From: Streptomyces paludis
Lineage (GTDB): Bacteria; Actinomycetota; Actinomycetes; Streptomycetales; Streptomycetaceae
Reading direction: 5' to 3'
Assembly: GCF_003344965.1 (NCBI RefSeq)
Contig: NZ_CP031194.1
Coordinates: forward strand, 1,364,001 to 1,428,000
Length of the DNA: 64,000 nt
Shown: positions 39,368 to 48,546 of the stretch, one piece after another
How the letters are laid out: every line of letters starts with the position of its first letter
Position numbering within the stretch: the stretch's first letter is position 1
Position numbers and translations under genes: made by a program
Notes under the pieces: generated by a model
Databases searched by the model: none
What the model saw: the letters and a program-made list of their open reading frames with translations, nothing else
What the model was told of the DNA's origin: nothing

Positions 39368-40096
39368 TCAGACTGCCGCTCCGAACAGCGCGCCCAGTCC
39401 GTACGTGAGCGCGGCGGCGACCCCGCCGAGCACCAGCTGCCGCAGCCCGCTGTACCACCAGCTGCGCGCCGTCACCCGGGCGACCAGCGCGCCACAGGCG
39501 AACAGCCCGGTCAGCGCGAGCAGCACGGCGGGCCACAGCGTGGTGGCACCGAGCAGATACGGCAGGACGGGCAGCAGGGCGCCGAGGGCGAAGGAACCGA
39601 ACGACGACACGGCCGCGACCAGCGGCGACGGCAGATCGTCCGGGTCGATGCCCAGCTCCTCGCGGGCGTGGATCTCCAGCGCCTGCTCGGGATCCCGCGA
39701 CAGCTGTACGGCGACCTGGCGGGCCAGGCCGGGATCGACCCCGCGCGAGACATAGAGCGCGGCCAGCTCCTCCATCTCGTCCACCGGGTGCTTGCGCAGC
39801 TCGCGCCGTTCGACATCGAGTTCGGCCTCGACCAGCTCCCGCTGGGAGGCCACGGAGGTGTACTCACCTGCGGCCATCGAGAAGGCACCGGCCGCGAGCC
39901 CCGCGAGACCGGTGATCACCAGGGTCTGCTGCGAGACGGCGCCCCCGGCGACCCCGGTCATCAGCGCGAGATTGGAGACCAGCCCGTCCATCGCCCCGAA
40001 CACGGCCGGCCGCAGCCAGCCGCCGTTCACATCGCGGTGGGTGTGATTGTCGCGGTGCGCCTCATGGAGCGCCGCCTCGGTCTCAATGAGCGTCAT
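39368..40096 (-). CDS. VIT1/CCC1-family transporter (putative Fe2+/Mn2+)
   Basis: A 242-residue membrane protein of the VIT1/CCC1 family, which transports Fe2+ or Mn2+. The N-terminus carries AVFGAMDGLVSNLALMTGVAGG and AGAFSMAAGEYTSVASQREL, both family hallmarks (in part). A cytoplasmic metal-binding-type helical region follows (VEAELDVERRELRKHPVDEMEELAALY), then three C-terminal membrane segments (FGSFALGALLPVLPYLLG, WPAVLLALTGLFACGALV, LVLGGVAAALTYGLGALFG). ATG 40096 has only a weak Shine-Dalgarno. It is divergent from the ADP-ribosylglycohydrolase gene. Confidence 0.92.
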   Translation of the reverse strand: MTLIETEAALHEAHRDNHTHRDVNGGWLRPAVFGAMDGLVSNLALMTGVAGGAVSQQTLVITGLAGLAAGAFSMAAGEYTSVASQRELVEAELDVERRELRKHPVDEMEELAALYVSRGVDPGLARQVAVQLSRDPEQALEIHAREELGIDPDDLPSPLVAAVSSFGSFALGALLPVLPYLLGATTLWPAVLLALTGLFACGALVARVTARSWWYSGLRQLVLGGVAAALTYGLGALFGAAV

Positions 40097-40237
40097 GCAC
40101 TCGAAAATACGCACGAAAAATCGCTCCCGCCAGCAAGGAAGGCCGTACTTACCTGGGCGGGAAGGGGTGCTGGAGGGGCATCGGAAGGGGCTGGAGGCCG
40201 AGTTTCGCGCCCGCCCACCCGGAGGGACAATTCCGGC

Positions 40238-41494
40238 ATGACGCCCATGGACGCCCCGCCCGACGCTCCACCGCACGCTCCGCCCGATGCCCTGCGTGAC
40301 GCCCCACCGCCGGATCCAGCCGCGCCGGCCGCCCCGCCCCTCACCCTCGCCGACCGCATCACCGGCGCCCTGCTGGGCGCCGCCGTCGGCGACGCCCTCG
40401 GCGGCGCGGTCGCGGGGCACTCCCCCGAGCGGATCGTGGCGCGCCACGGCGGCCGGGTCGGCGGAGTCGTCGGACCGTGGGACGACGACTGGCGCTCCGC
40501 CGGCTCCCTCGCCCCGTTCCACCAGGGCGACGGCCGGATCACCGACCACACCCTGATGACCCACGCGCTGGTCCGGGTGTACGCGACGGTCCGCGACCAT
40601 CTGGACGCGTACGCCGTCGCGGACCATCTGGTGCCCGACCTGATCACCACCCCGCGCTGGATCCCCGGCCTGGAGACCGAGGCACTGCCCCTCGCCCGGC
40701 TCTCCCCCGCCGGGAAGTGGCTGGTCACACGGGTGCACTTCGCGCACGCCGATCCGCGCGAGGCCGGCACCGGCAATGTCGTCGACTGCGGCGCGGCGAT
40801 GTACATGGCGCCGGTCGGGCTGGTCAACGCCGCCGATCCGGCCGCCGCGTACGCCGAGGCGATCGATCTCGCGGGCGCGCACCAGTCGTCGTACGGACGT
40901 GAGGCGGCCGGGGTGTTCGCGGCGGCCGTCGCCGCCGCCTGTCTCCCCGGCGCCACACCCGCCTCCGTCGTGGCCGCCTGTCTCGCGCTCGCGAAGGACG
41001 GCACCCGCGCGGCGATCGACGCGGTGTGCGCGGTCGCGGCCCGGCACCGCTGTACGGAGTCGGCGCTGCGCGGACTGCGCACGGCCGTCGCGCCCTTCGA
41101 CACGGTCGGCCCGCGCTACCGCTCCCCCTCGCTGGGCGCCCGCCGCCCCTCCCGGCTGCACGCGGTAGAGGAACTCCCCATCGCGCTGGGCATGTTGCTG
41201 ATCGGCGCGGGCGACTACCGCCGTACGGTGCTCGGTTGTGTCAACTACGGCCGTGACTGCGGCTCGATCGCCGCCATGAGCGGTGCGCTGGCAGGGGCGT
41301 TGGGCGGTGAGCGCGCCGTCCCGGACGAGTGGTCGCGCCGGGTGGCCGAGGCCAGCCGTCTCGATCTGCGCGCGCCCGCACGGGAGTTGACGCGGGTCGC
41401 GAGGGAGATCCTCGACCGCGACACCCAGCGGCGCCGCGCGCGCGAGACCGCCCTCGTCCAGCTGACGGACCCTCAACTCGCCACTGTCCGATGA
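40238..41494 (+). CDS. ADP-ribosylglycohydrolase family protein
   Basis: A 418-residue member of the ADP-ribosyl-[dinitrogen reductase]/ARH fold. After a Pro/Ala-rich low-complexity N-terminus (DAPPDAPPHAPPDALRDAPP, ~residues 5-34) the domain starts at LADRITGALLGAAVGDALGG. The first metal/ligand motif is ITDHTLMTHAL and the second is YGRDCGSIAAMSGALAGALGG. In classical ARH enzymes the second motif is [G]xDTDT; here it is RDCGS, so metal binding may differ and the substrate may not be ADP-ribosyl-protein. GGAGGGA lies 11 bases before the ATG. A ribokinase gene follows after 28 bp, suggesting a nucleoside or ADP-ribose salvage unit. Confidence 0.88.
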   Translation: MTPMDAPPDAPPHAPPDALRDAPPPDPAAPAAPPLTLADRITGALLGAAVGDALGGAVAGHSPERIVARHGGRVGGVVGPWDDDWRSAGSLAPFHQGDGRITDHTLMTHALVRVYATVRDHLDAYAVADHLVPDLITTPRWIPGLETEALPLARLSPAGKWLVTRVHFAHADPREAGTGNVVDCGAAMYMAPVGLVNAADPAAAYAEAIDLAGAHQSSYGREAAGVFAAAVAAACLPGATPASVVAACLALAKDGTRAAIDAVCAVAARHRCTESALRGLRTAVAPFDTVGPRYRSPSLGARRPSRLHAVEELPIALGMLLIGAGDYRRTVLGCVNYGRDCGSIAAMSGALAGALGGERAVPDEWSRRVAEASRLDLRAPARELTRVAREILDRDTQRRRARETALVQLTDPQLATVR

Positions 41495-41522
41495 CCGTTA
41501 CCCGCCAGGAGGCTCCGCTCCC

Positions 41523-42404
41523 ATGACCGCCATCGTGGTGCTCGGCAGCGCGAACATGGATCTCGTCACCTACGTCGACCGTGTCCCCCGCCTCGGTGAG
41601 ACCGTCACCGGCCGCGAGCTGCGCATGGTCCCCGGCGGCAAGGGCGCCAACCAGGCCGTCGCCGCCGCCCGCGCCGGGGGCGAGGTCGCGATGATCGGCG
41701 CGGTCGGTGACGACGCGTACGGGGAACGGCTCCGGCACACCCTCGAAGCCTCCGGTGTGGACACCGATCTGCTGCGTACGGCGGCGGGCCCCTCGGGCAC
41801 CGCCCATGTCGCGGTGGACGGCACCGGCGCGCACACGATCATCGTCATCCCCGGCGCGAACGGCACCGTCACCCATCTCGCGCCCGGCGAGGAGAGCCTC
41901 ATCGCCGGCGCCTCCGCGCTCCTGCTCCAGCTGGAGATCCCCCTGAACGCCGTACTGGCCGGCGCGCTCGCCGCCCGCCGCCACGCCGTACGGACCGTCC
42001 TCACCCCGTCCCCCGCCCAGCCCCTGCCGCCCGAGCTGCTCGACGCCGTCGATCTGCTCGTCCCCAGCGAGGACGCGGCGGCCACGCTCACCGGGATCGC
42101 GGACGCCCGGCTCTCCGCCGAGGCCCTGCTGCGCCGGGTCCCGGAGGTCGTGATCAGGATGGGCGCGGCGGGCAGTCTGTACGCGGCGCGCGGCCGGGAG
42201 CCGGTGACCGTGCCCGCGCCCCGGGTCAGGGCCGTGGACACCACCGGGGCCGGGGACACCTTCGTGGGCGCGCTCGCCGTCGCGCTCGGGGAGGGCCGCC
42301 CGATGACGGAGGCGCTGGGCTGGGCCTCGGCCGCCGCCGCGCTCTGCGTCCAGCGCCCGGGGGCGTCCACGTCGATGCCGTACCGCTCCGAGATCGGGGC
42401 GTGA
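41523..42404 (+). CDS. rbsK: Ribokinase (PfkB family)
   Basis: A 293-residue PfkB-family sugar kinase, best matched to ribokinase, which makes ribose 5-phosphate. Signature 1 is PGGKGANQAVAAARAGG and signature 2 with the catalytic base is VDTTGAGDTFVGALAVA; the N-terminal substrate motif is VLGSANMDLVTYVDRVP. AGGAGG lies 9 bases before the ATG. It is cotranscribed with the ADP-ribosylglycohydrolase, which releases ribose-containing products, so both may act in ribose salvage. Specificity within PfkB cannot be proved from sequence alone. Confidence 0.88.
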   Translation: MTAIVVLGSANMDLVTYVDRVPRLGETVTGRELRMVPGGKGANQAVAAARAGGEVAMIGAVGDDAYGERLRHTLEASGVDTDLLRTAAGPSGTAHVAVDGTGAHTIIVIPGANGTVTHLAPGEESLIAGASALLLQLEIPLNAVLAGALAARRHAVRTVLTPSPAQPLPPELLDAVDLLVPSEDAAATLTGIADARLSAEALLRRVPEVVIRMGAAGSLYAARGREPVTVPAPRVRAVDTTGAGDTFVGALAVALGEGRPMTEALGWASAAAALCVQRPGASTSMPYRSEIGA

Positions 42405-42441
42405 AAAAAGGCCGTCGGACCGGGGTCGGTCCGACGGCCTT
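42404..42441 (-). terminator. Intrinsic terminator of lgt (also closes the ribokinase operon)
   Basis: A perfect 14-bp stem (42408-42421 with 42428-42441) with a 6-base loop. On the minus strand it is followed by six T residues (A-run 42404-42409 on plus), a classical U-tract terminator 15 bp past the lgt stop. It begins right at the ribokinase stop codon and can work for both. Confidence 0.9.
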
Positions 42442-42456
42442 CGAGGTGCGTACGGG

Positions 42457-43446
42457 TCAGCTCTTGTCGGCCTTCTCAGCCTTCGCGGCCTTCTCGGCGG
42501 GCTCCGCCTTCGCGTCGTCCGAGCCGGCATCCGCATCAGCGTCAGCAGCGGCGTCGGTGTCAGTGTCGGACTTCGGCTTCGCGTCCTCACCGTCCGCAGT
42601 CGCCGCAGCGGCAGCCGCCACCTCCGCCTCGGTGTCCGGCTCCACGATCTCCTCGCGGCCCGGACGCATCCGCGCCGAGAGGACGATGTAGGTGACGGCC
42701 AGCAGGAAGATGATCCCGGCGGTCCAGACGTTCAGCCGGACGCCCAGGATGTGGTGGGCCTCGTCGACCCGCAGATACTCGATCCAGGCGCGCCCCACGC
42801 AGTAGGACGCGACATACAGCGCGAAGACCCGGCCGTGTCCGAGGGTGAAGCGGCGGTCGGCCCAGACGATGAAGGCCGCCACCGCCACGCACCACAGCGA
42901 CTCGTACAGGAACGTCGGGTGGTAGAGCCCGGCCTCGCGGTTCGGGCCCGCGCTGATCTCCAGCGCCCACGGCAGGGTGGTCTCCTTGCCGTACAGCTCC
43001 TGGTTGAACCAGTTGCCCCAGCGGCCGATGGCCTGGGCGAGCACGATGCCGGGCGCGATGGCGTCCGCGTACGCCGGCAGGGCGATGCCCCGGCGGCGGC
43101 AGCCGATCCAGGCGCCGACCGCGCCCAGCGCGATCGCGCCCCAGATCCCGAGGCCGCCCTCCCAGACCTTGAAGGCGTTGACCCAGTTCTCACCGTCGCT
43201 GAAGTACAGCTGATAGTCGGTGATCACGTGATAGAGGCGTCCGCCGACGAGGCCGAAGGGCACCGCCCAGACCGCGATATCGGCCACGGTGCCCACTTTG
43301 CCGCCCCTGGCGACCCAGCGTTTGCCGCCGTACCAGACGCCGACGAAGACACCGATGATGATGCAGAAGGCATAGCCACGCAGCGGGAGCGGTCCGAGAT
43401 GGAGCACTCCGGTCGACGGGCTGGGAATGTAGGCAAGAAGGTCCAT
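42457..43446 (-). CDS. lgt: Prolipoprotein diacylglyceryl transferase
   Basis: Transfers diacylglycerol from phosphatidylglycerol to the lipobox Cys of prelipoproteins in the cytoplasmic membrane. The 329-residue protein has about seven membrane segments and the Lgt signature GRWGNWFNQELYG, plus HVITDYQLYF and the N-terminal PLPLRGYAFCIIIGVF. The last ~60 residues form a cytoplasmic tail of Ala/Asp/Lys/Glu repeats (DAAADADADAGSDDAKAEPAEK, in part). ATG start at 43446. It lies 70 bp downstream of the DsbA-like gene on the same strand. Confidence 0.95.
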   Translation of the reverse strand: MDLLAYIPSPSTGVLHLGPLPLRGYAFCIIIGVFVGVWYGGKRWVARGGKVGTVADIAVWAVPFGLVGGRLYHVITDYQLYFSDGENWVNAFKVWEGGLGIWGAIALGAVGAWIGCRRRGIALPAYADAIAPGIVLAQAIGRWGNWFNQELYGKETTLPWALEISAGPNREAGLYHPTFLYESLWCVAVAAFIVWADRRFTLGHGRVFALYVASYCVGRAWIEYLRVDEAHHILGVRLNVWTAGIIFLLAVTYIVLSARMRPGREEIVEPDTEAEVAAAAAATADGEDAKPKSDTDTDAAADADADAGSDDAKAEPAEKAAKAEKADKS

Positions 43447-43516
43447 GGCAGGACCGACGCTACAGTGCCGGGCGGGGCTTACGGCAACCCGCCCGGCAAC
43501 TTCTGCGTAACGGACG

Positions 43517-44500
43517 TCACACGCCGGGGGTGCCCGCCGATACCGTACCGGCCGGTTCGGAAGCGGGTCCCGAGGCCGCTCCGGAGGCCGGTGCGGACTC
43601 CGGCCCCGACTCCGGTGCGGCCTCCGGGGCGGCCTCCGGTCCGGAGCCGGGGGCCGAGCCCGTGTCCGAGGCGGGCGCCGAGCCCCCGGCCGACGGCGTT
43701 TCCGTGCCCGCCTTCTTGCCCTTGTTGGCCTCCGTGACCCACTTCTTCAGATTGTCGGGCGTGATGTCCTCGTCGCCCTTCTTCGGGAAGACGACCTCCC
43801 CGTTGAGCAGCACGGTCGGGGTCCCGGAGAAGCCGCCCGTACGGAACGCCTCGGCGGACTTCTCCACCCACTTGTCATGCGCTCCCCCTTCCACACACGC
43901 GCGGAAGCCGGGCGCCGACGCCAGCCCGTCCACCTGGCCGGCCAGCTCCAGCAGCCGGCCGTTCTTGGCGAAGGCGTCGTCCGGCTCCGGCGGCTGGTTC
44001 GCGAAGAGCAGATCGTGGTACGGCGCGAACTTGCCCACGTCCTGGGCGCACGCGGCGGCGTTCGCGGCGCGCAGCGAACCCGTACCGCCCATGTTGCCGT
44101 CGATGATCGTCGCGAGGTGGTACTCGGCCTTGAGCGCGCCCGCCTTCTCCAGCTCGTGGATCACCGGCCGGAACGCGTTCTCGAACTGGGCGCAGGCCGG
44201 GCAGCGGAAGTCCTCCCACACCGTGAGCGTGGACGGCGCGTCCGTGGCGCCCACCGGGATCGCCAGCTCGTCCTTGCCGCTCACCCCCGAGGGCGCGCTC
44301 ACGGGCCCCGCCGCGCTCCCCTTGTGCTTGCCCATGTTCGCGGCGAGCAGCCCGACCGCGCCGGCCAGACCGAGCACACCGACGGCCGTCGCCACCACGA
44401 TCAGGGCGCGCCTGCGCCGCTCGCGCGCGTCGTGCGCCTGACGTTCCTGCTGGAGCCGCTCTCTCGCGGTCCTTTTTCCCTCACGGTTCTTCTCGCTCAC
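43517..44500 (-). CDS. Membrane-anchored DsbA-like thioredoxin-fold protein
   Basis: A 327-residue protein with a charged N-terminus, one membrane anchor (~residues 32-54) and an extracytoplasmic DsbA-type domain with the redox motif C100-P-A-C103 in EDFRCPACAQFENAF, followed by a helical insert and a cis-Pro-type region SGTPTVLLNGEVVFP. It should make or rearrange disulfides in exported proteins. The C-terminal ~60 residues are Ala/Pro/Ser/Glu repeats (EAAPEAAPESGPESAP..), probably a surface-exposed disordered tail. The GTG start at 44500 has TGAGGG upstream. It lies downstream of trpA but a hairpin separates them. Confidence 0.92.
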   Translation of the reverse strand: MSEKNREGKRTARERLQQERQAHDARERRRRALIVVATAVGVLGLAGAVGLLAANMGKHKGSAAGPVSAPSGVSGKDELAIPVGATDAPSTLTVWEDFRCPACAQFENAFRPVIHELEKAGALKAEYHLATIIDGNMGGTGSLRAANAAACAQDVGKFAPYHDLLFANQPPEPDDAFAKNGRLLELAGQVDGLASAPGFRACVEGGAHDKWVEKSAEAFRTGGFSGTPTVLLNGEVVFPKKGDEDITPDNLKKWVTEANKGKKAGTETPSAGGSAPASDTGSAPGSGPEAAPEAAPESGPESAPASGAASGPASEPAGTVSAGTPGV

Positions 44501-44514
44501 GCCCTCAGCAACGA

Positions 44515-44544
44515 ACCGGGGAGGCGCGTACGCACCTCCCCGGT
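44515..44544 (-). terminator. Hairpin after trpA
   Basis: A 10-bp perfect stem (44515-44524 with 44535-44544), extended by three more pairs around the inner GCGTACGC, lies 43 bp past the trpA stop and 15 bp before the DsbA-like start. It probably ends the trp transcript or lowers read-through. Confidence 0.75.
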
Positions 44545-44587
44545 CCCAGGTCCACCCATACGGATGACGGGCGGCCCGTCCCGCCCG

Positions 44588-45427
44588 TCAGCGCTTGCGA
44601 ACGCCCACGGCCAGCTCGCCCGCCAGCGCGCGCACCGCGGCCAGCCCGGCGGCCTCGTCGGGCGCGTCCAGCATCCGCTTCACGAACGCCGATCCGACGA
44701 TCACCCCGTCGGCGAAGGCGGCGACCTCGGCAGCCTGCTCCGCGTTGGAGACGCCGAGTCCGACACAGACCGGCAGCTCGGTGGTGGCGCGGGTCCGCTC
44801 CACCAGCGTCCGCGCCTCCAGGCCGACCGAGGCACGGGTCCCGGTGACGCCCATCAGCGACGCCGCGTAGACAAAGCCGCTGCCGGCCGCCGTGATCTTC
44901 GCGAGCCGTTCTTCCTTGCTGCTCGGCGCCACCACGAAGACGGTCGCCAGACCGTTCTTCTCGGCGTGCTCACGCCACTGGGCGGACTCCTGGACGGGCA
45001 GGTCGGGCAGGATGCACCCGGCGCCGCCCGCCTCGGCCAGCTCGGCGGTGAACCGCGCCACGCCGTACCGGTCGATCGGATTCCAGTACGTCATGACCAG
45101 CACCGGCTTGCCGGTCGCCGTGTACGCCTCGCGGACCGTGCGCATGACATCGGCGATCTTGACGCCGCCGCGCAGCGCGATGTCGTCGGCGGTCTGGATG
45201 ACAGGGCCGTCGAGGACCGGGTCGCTGTGCGGCAGCCCGACCTCGACGATGTCCGCGCCGCCGTCGAAGACGGCCTTGATCGCGGCGATGCCGCCGTCCA
45301 CGGTCGGGAAGCCGGCCGGGAGGTAGGCGATCAGCGCGGCCCGGTCCGCCGCCTTCGCGGCGGCGAGGGTGTCGCTCAGCAGCCGGATGTTTCCCGTGCT
45401 CCCGCTGTTCTCGCTGCTCCCGCTCAC
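44588..45427 (-). CDS. trpA: Tryptophan synthase alpha subunit
   Basis: Cleaves indole-3-glycerol phosphate to indole, which channels to TrpB. The 279-residue protein is a TIM barrel with catalytic Glu in [21 protein letters not shown] (in part) and Asp in [11 protein letters not shown]; phosphate-binding [10 protein letters not shown] and GVIVGSAFV are present. GTG 45427 overlaps the trpB stop (GTGA). The reading frame is open far upstream through trpB but that is a shadow. Confidence 0.96.
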   Translation of the reverse strand: MSGSSENSGSTGNIRLLSDTLAAAKAADRAALIAYLPAGFPTVDGGIAAIKAVFDGGADIVEVGLPHSDPVLDGPVIQTADDIALRGGVKIADVMRTVREAYTATGKPVLVMTYWNPIDRYGVARFTAELAEAGGAGCILPDLPVQESAQWREHAEKNGLATVFVVAPSSKEERLAKITAAGSGFVYAASLMGVTGTRASVGLEARTLVERTRATTELPVCVGLGVSNAEQAAEVAAFADGVIVGSAFVKRMLDAPDEAAGLAAVRALAGELAVGVRKR

Positions 45428-46662
45428 TTCGTGCCCTCCCCGTCGTACAGCCCGAAGTAGCGGGCCGCCGTGTCCATGTCCTTGTCGCCGCGCCCGGAGA
45501 GATTGACGACGATCAGGCCGTCCTCGCCCAGCTCGCGCCCCACCTCCAGCGCCCCGGCCAGCGCGTGCGCGCTCTCGATCGCCGGAATGATGCCCTCCGT
45601 GCGCGACAGCAGCAGCAGCGCCTGCATCGCGTCGTCGTCGGTCACCGCCCGGTACTCGCCGCGCCCGCTGTCCTTGAGGTACGCGTGCTCCGGGCCGATG
45701 CCCGGGTAGTCGAGACCGGCCGAGATCGAGTACGGCTCGGTGATCTGGCCCTCCTCGTCCTGGAGGACGTACGAGCGCGAGCCGTGCAGGATCCCCGGCT
45801 CGCCCGCGCTGAGCGTGGCGGCGTGCTCGCCGGTCCCGATGCCGTGCCCGGCCGGCTCGCAGCCCACCAGCCGTACGTCCGCGTCGGACAGGAACGCGTG
45901 GAACAGCCCGATCGCGTTCGAGCCGCCGCCCACACACGCCACGGCGGCGTCGGGCAGCCGTCCGGCGCGCTCCAGGATCTGCCGCCTGGCTTCCACACCG
46001 ATGACCCGGTGGAAGTCCCGCACCATCGCCGGGAAGGGGTGCGGTCCGGCGACCGTGCCGAAGAGGTAGTGCGTACGGTCGACATTGGCGACCCAGTCGC
46101 GGAACGCCTCGTTGATGGCGTCCTTCAGGGTCCGGCTGCCGGAGGTCACGGGGACGACCTCGGCGCCGAGCATCCGCATCCGGGCCACGTTGAGGGCCTG
46201 GCGCTGGGTGTCGATCTCGCCCATGTAGATGGTGCAGTCGAGCCCGAACAGCGCGCAGGCGGTCGCGGTGGCGACACCGTGCTGACCGGCGCCGGTCTCG
46301 GCGATGACGCGGGTCTTGCCCATGCGCTTGGTGAGCAGCGCCTGGCCCAGCACGTTGTTGATCTTGTGCGAGCCGGTGTGGTTCAGGTCCTCGCGCTTGA
46401 GGAAGATCCGGGCGCCCCCGGCCTGCTCGGCGAAGCGCGCCACCTCGGTCAGCGGGGACGGCCGGCCGGTGTAGTGGACCATCAGGTCGTTCAGCTCGGC
46501 GGCGAAGGCGGGGTCGCCCTTCGCCTTCTCGTACTCGACGGCCACCTCGTCCACGGCGGCGACAAGCGCCTCCGGGATGAACTTGCCGCCGTAGGCGCCG
46601 AAATACCCCTCGGCGCTGGGGACCCGGCCATCGGGGTCGGGAAGGAAGAACTCGGAAGACAC
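45424..46662 (-). CDS. trpB: Tryptophan synthase beta subunit
   Basis: Joins indole and serine to form tryptophan using pyridoxal phosphate. The 412-residue protein has the PLP-lysine motif [18 protein letters not shown] (in part), the catalytic Glu-Thr-Gly-Ala-Gly-Gln-His motif [14 protein letters not shown], and the phosphate-binding [11 protein letters not shown] chose GTG 46662 ([22 protein letters not shown] in part), preceded by GAGGAG at 8 bases; an ATG at 46722 would add 20 unconserved residues. It overlaps trpA by 4 bp. Confidence 0.96.
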   Translation of the reverse strand: MSSEFFLPDPDGRVPSAEGYFGAYGGKFIPEALVAAVDEVAVEYEKAKGDPAFAAELNDLMVHYTGRPSPLTEVARFAEQAGGARIFLKREDLNHTGSHKINNVLGQALLTKRMGKTRVIAETGAGQHGVATATACALFGLDCTIYMGEIDTQRQALNVARMRMLGAEVVPVTSGSRTLKDAINEAFRDWVANVDRTHYLFGTVAGPHPFPAMVRDFHRVIGVEARRQILERAGRLPDAAVACVGGGSNAIGLFHAFLSDADVRLVGCEPAGHGIGTGEHAATLSAGEPGILHGSRSYVLQDEEGQITEPYSISAGLDYPGIGPEHAYLKDSGRGEYRAVTDDDAMQALLLLSRTEGIIPAIESAHALAGALEVGRELGEDGLIVVNLSGRGDKDMDTAARYFGLYDGEGTK

Positions 46663-46770
46663 GCGGGACTCCTCGGGAAAGCGACGGACGGTGAGCACCG
46701 TATGCGTCCCCGACCCGGGCACGGGCAGCGCGGTCCCGGGTGGCTACGGCCACCCGGAAACAACAGCGTC

Positions 46771-46989
46771 TTACGCCTGCGCGGGCCCATCGGATCGGAA
46801 CGCGGCGGGCCCACGCCATCGCATCCCGTTGACCTGGCCCGGCTCGTCACCGATCACGTACCGCACCCGCCGTCCCCGCACCCGGCGCGCCGGGGCCCGG
46901 CAGCCGCGCGGGCGGCAGCCGCGCGCCAGGGCGGCGTGCGACGCCACGCGCGAGGCGTGCGCGGTACGGATGACGGCGGCGGTTCCCAT
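46771..46989 (-). CDS. trpM: TrpM-like small basic protein
   Basis: A 72-residue, strongly basic protein encoded between trpC and trpB. Its core ARGCRPRGCRAPARRVRGRR then VRYVIGDEPGQVNGMRWR matches what I know of Streptomyces TrpM, a small peptide reported to modulate tryptophan biosynthesis and development in S. coelicolor. The two Cys are in GCRPRGC. ATG 46989 lies 8 bp after the trpC stop, and GGGAGGGA in the end of trpC can serve as its ribosome-binding site. Biochemical function is not settled. Confidence 0.78.
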   Translation of the reverse strand: MGTAAVIRTAHASRVASHAALARGCRPRGCRAPARRVRGRRVRYVIGDEPGQVNGMRWRGPAAFRSDGPAQA

Positions 46990-46997
46990 GGCGGTGG

Positions 46998-47807
46998 TCA
47001 GTCCCTCCCGTGCCGCAGCGCCGGGTGGGCGCCCGCGGCGACGAGATCGGCGACGGCGGTCCTCGGGTCGCGGCCGGTGACCAGCGACTCGCCGACCAGC
47101 ACCGCATCGGCGCCGGCGTTGGCGTACGCGATCAGGTCGTGCGGCCCGCGCACCCCGGACTCGGCGATCTTGACCAGGTGGTCGGGGATCTCGGGGGCGA
47201 CGCGCTCGAACGTGGAGCGGTCGACCTTGAGGGTCTTGAGGTCGCGCGCGTTGACCCCGATGACCTTGGCCCCGGCGTCCACCGCCCGCTCCGCCTCCTC
47301 CTCGTCGTGCACCTCGACGATCGGGGTGAGCCCGATGGACTCGGCCCGCTCGATCAGCGAGACCAGCGCCTGCTGGTCGAGCGCGGCGACGATCAGCAGC
47401 GCGAGGTCCGCGCCGTGGGCCCGGGCCTCCCACAGCTGGTACGAGGTGACGATGAAGTCCTTGCGCAGGACGGGGATGTCGACCCGGGCCCGGACGGCGT
47501 CCAGATCGGCCAGCGAGCCGCCGAAGCGGCGCTCCTCGGTCAGTACGGAGATGACGGCGGCGCCGCCCGCCTCGTAGTCGGCGGCCAGGGCCGCGGGGTC
47601 GGCGATCGCGGCGAGCGCGCCCTTGGACGGGCTGGAGCGCTTGACCTCGCAGATCACCTGGACGCCCTCGCCGCGCAGCGCGGCGGCGCCGTCCTTGGCC
47701 TGGGGCGCCCTGGCGGCGAGTTCCTTCAGCTCGTCAAGGCCCACCCGCGCCTGCCGCTCTGCGAGGTCGGCGCGTACGCCGTCGATGATCTCGTCGAGCA
47801 CACTCAC
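46998..47807 (-). CDS. trpC: Indole-3-glycerol-phosphate synthase
   Basis: Closes the indole ring in tryptophan synthesis. The 269-residue TIM barrel shows the family motif [16 protein letters not shown] with the catalytic Lys, [26 protein letters not shown] (in part), [14 protein letters not shown], and the phosphate site [15 protein letters not shown] start at 47807. It is followed by trpM, trpB and trpA; trpD, trpG and trpF are absent from the window, and PriA at 55 kb probably supplies the TrpF step. Confidence 0.96.
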   Translation of the reverse strand: MSVLDEIIDGVRADLAERQARVGLDELKELAARAPQAKDGAAALRGEGVQVICEVKRSSPSKGALAAIADPAALAADYEAGGAAVISVLTEERRFGGSLADLDAVRARVDIPVLRKDFIVTSYQLWEARAHGADLALLIVAALDQQALVSLIERAESIGLTPIVEVHDEEEAERAVDAGAKVIGVNARDLKTLKVDRSTFERVAPEIPDHLVKIAESGVRGPHDLIAYANAGADAVLVGESLVTGRDPRTAVADLVAAGAHPALRHGRD

Positions 47808-47955
47808 GCGAGCGGCCCCCTTTCGGTTGCACTTCGGGATGCGGGAAGAGGATCGGTATCAAGCCATCCCGATACGGGACCCTGCCGGTAAACCCTAGCC
47901 GGAACAGCCGCGATGAGCCGCATCCGGATGGCCGGGCATGTCCCCGCGGGCGGCC

Positions 47956-48384
47956 TCACGGGGCGAGCCAGGAGCCGAGCGGCAGGTTCCTGACCACGGT
48001 GAAGACCAGGACCACCGCGCCGAGCGACCACCAGTACACCGGCTGCCGGGGAATCCCCGCGGGCAGCCCCCGGCGGGCCCGTAGGACCCAGACGACCCAG
48101 CCGACGGCGAAGACCGCGTAGCCGATGACGGCCAGCGCGTTGTCCCCGAGCGCGGCGGCGAGATCGCCGTGGGCGACGGCGTGCGCGCTGCGCAGCCCGC
48201 CGCAGGCGGGGCAGTAGAGACCGGTCAGGGCGAAGAGCGGGCAGACCGGATAGTGGCCGGATTCATTGGGGTCGACCAGTCCGACGTAGGTGAAGGCGGC
48301 GCCGATCCCGGCGAGGGTGGCCAGCGGCGCCAGAAGCCGGCGCGCGGTCCCCGGGGACGCGGGTTCGGTCATGACTTCGTTCAC
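47956..48384 (-). CDS. DUF2752 membrane protein
   Basis: A 142-residue membrane protein with about three to four hydrophobic segments (LATLAGIGAAFTYVGLV, NALAVIGYAVFAVGWVVWVL, WWSLGAVVLVFTVV). It carries the DUF2752 motif CPLFALTGLYCPACGGLRSAHAVAHGD (in part) with Cys-Pro-x-Cys-Gly-Gly. Function is unknown. It sits 148 bp upstream of trpC on the same strand, a position this family keeps in Streptomyces trp regions. GTG 48384 or ATG 48372 (MTEPASPG) could be the start; neither has a strong Shine-Dalgarno. Confidence 0.85.
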   Translation of the reverse strand: MNEVMTEPASPGTARRLLAPLATLAGIGAAFTYVGLVDPNESGHYPVCPLFALTGLYCPACGGLRSAHAVAHGDLAAALGDNALAVIGYAVFAVGWVVWVLRARRGLPAGIPRQPVYWWSLGAVVLVFTVVRNLPLGSWLAP

Positions 48385-48451
48385 CCGGTGATTGTCGCCT
48401 GTGGAACGGAAAGACGCAGCCCGGTCTCACCGGACTGCGTCATCGCTGCCG

Positions 48452-48530
48452 CTGGACGAGTCATTCCGAAGTAGCGTCGTCCGCCCCTGGGCGCCGCCGG
48501 GCAGACGGGACTTCGGAATGACTCGTCCAG
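48452..48530. repeat. Perfect 21-bp inverted repeat with 37-bp spacer
   Basis: 48452-48472 and 48510-48530 are exact reverse complements (core GAGTCATTCCGAAGT). The pair fills half of the 162-bp gap between the DUF2752 gene and the HGxxPAAW-motif gene, 16 bp after the latter's stop. As RNA it would be a very stable long-armed hairpin; as DNA it could be the ends of a decayed small element. No T-run flanks it. Confidence 0.85.
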
Positions 48531-48546
48531 GCCCTTCCGGACCCGG

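Noticed and set aside
42590..42640. GCCGCAGCGGC-like repeats in lgt
   Set aside because: They encode the Ala-rich C-terminal tail and are not an independent element.
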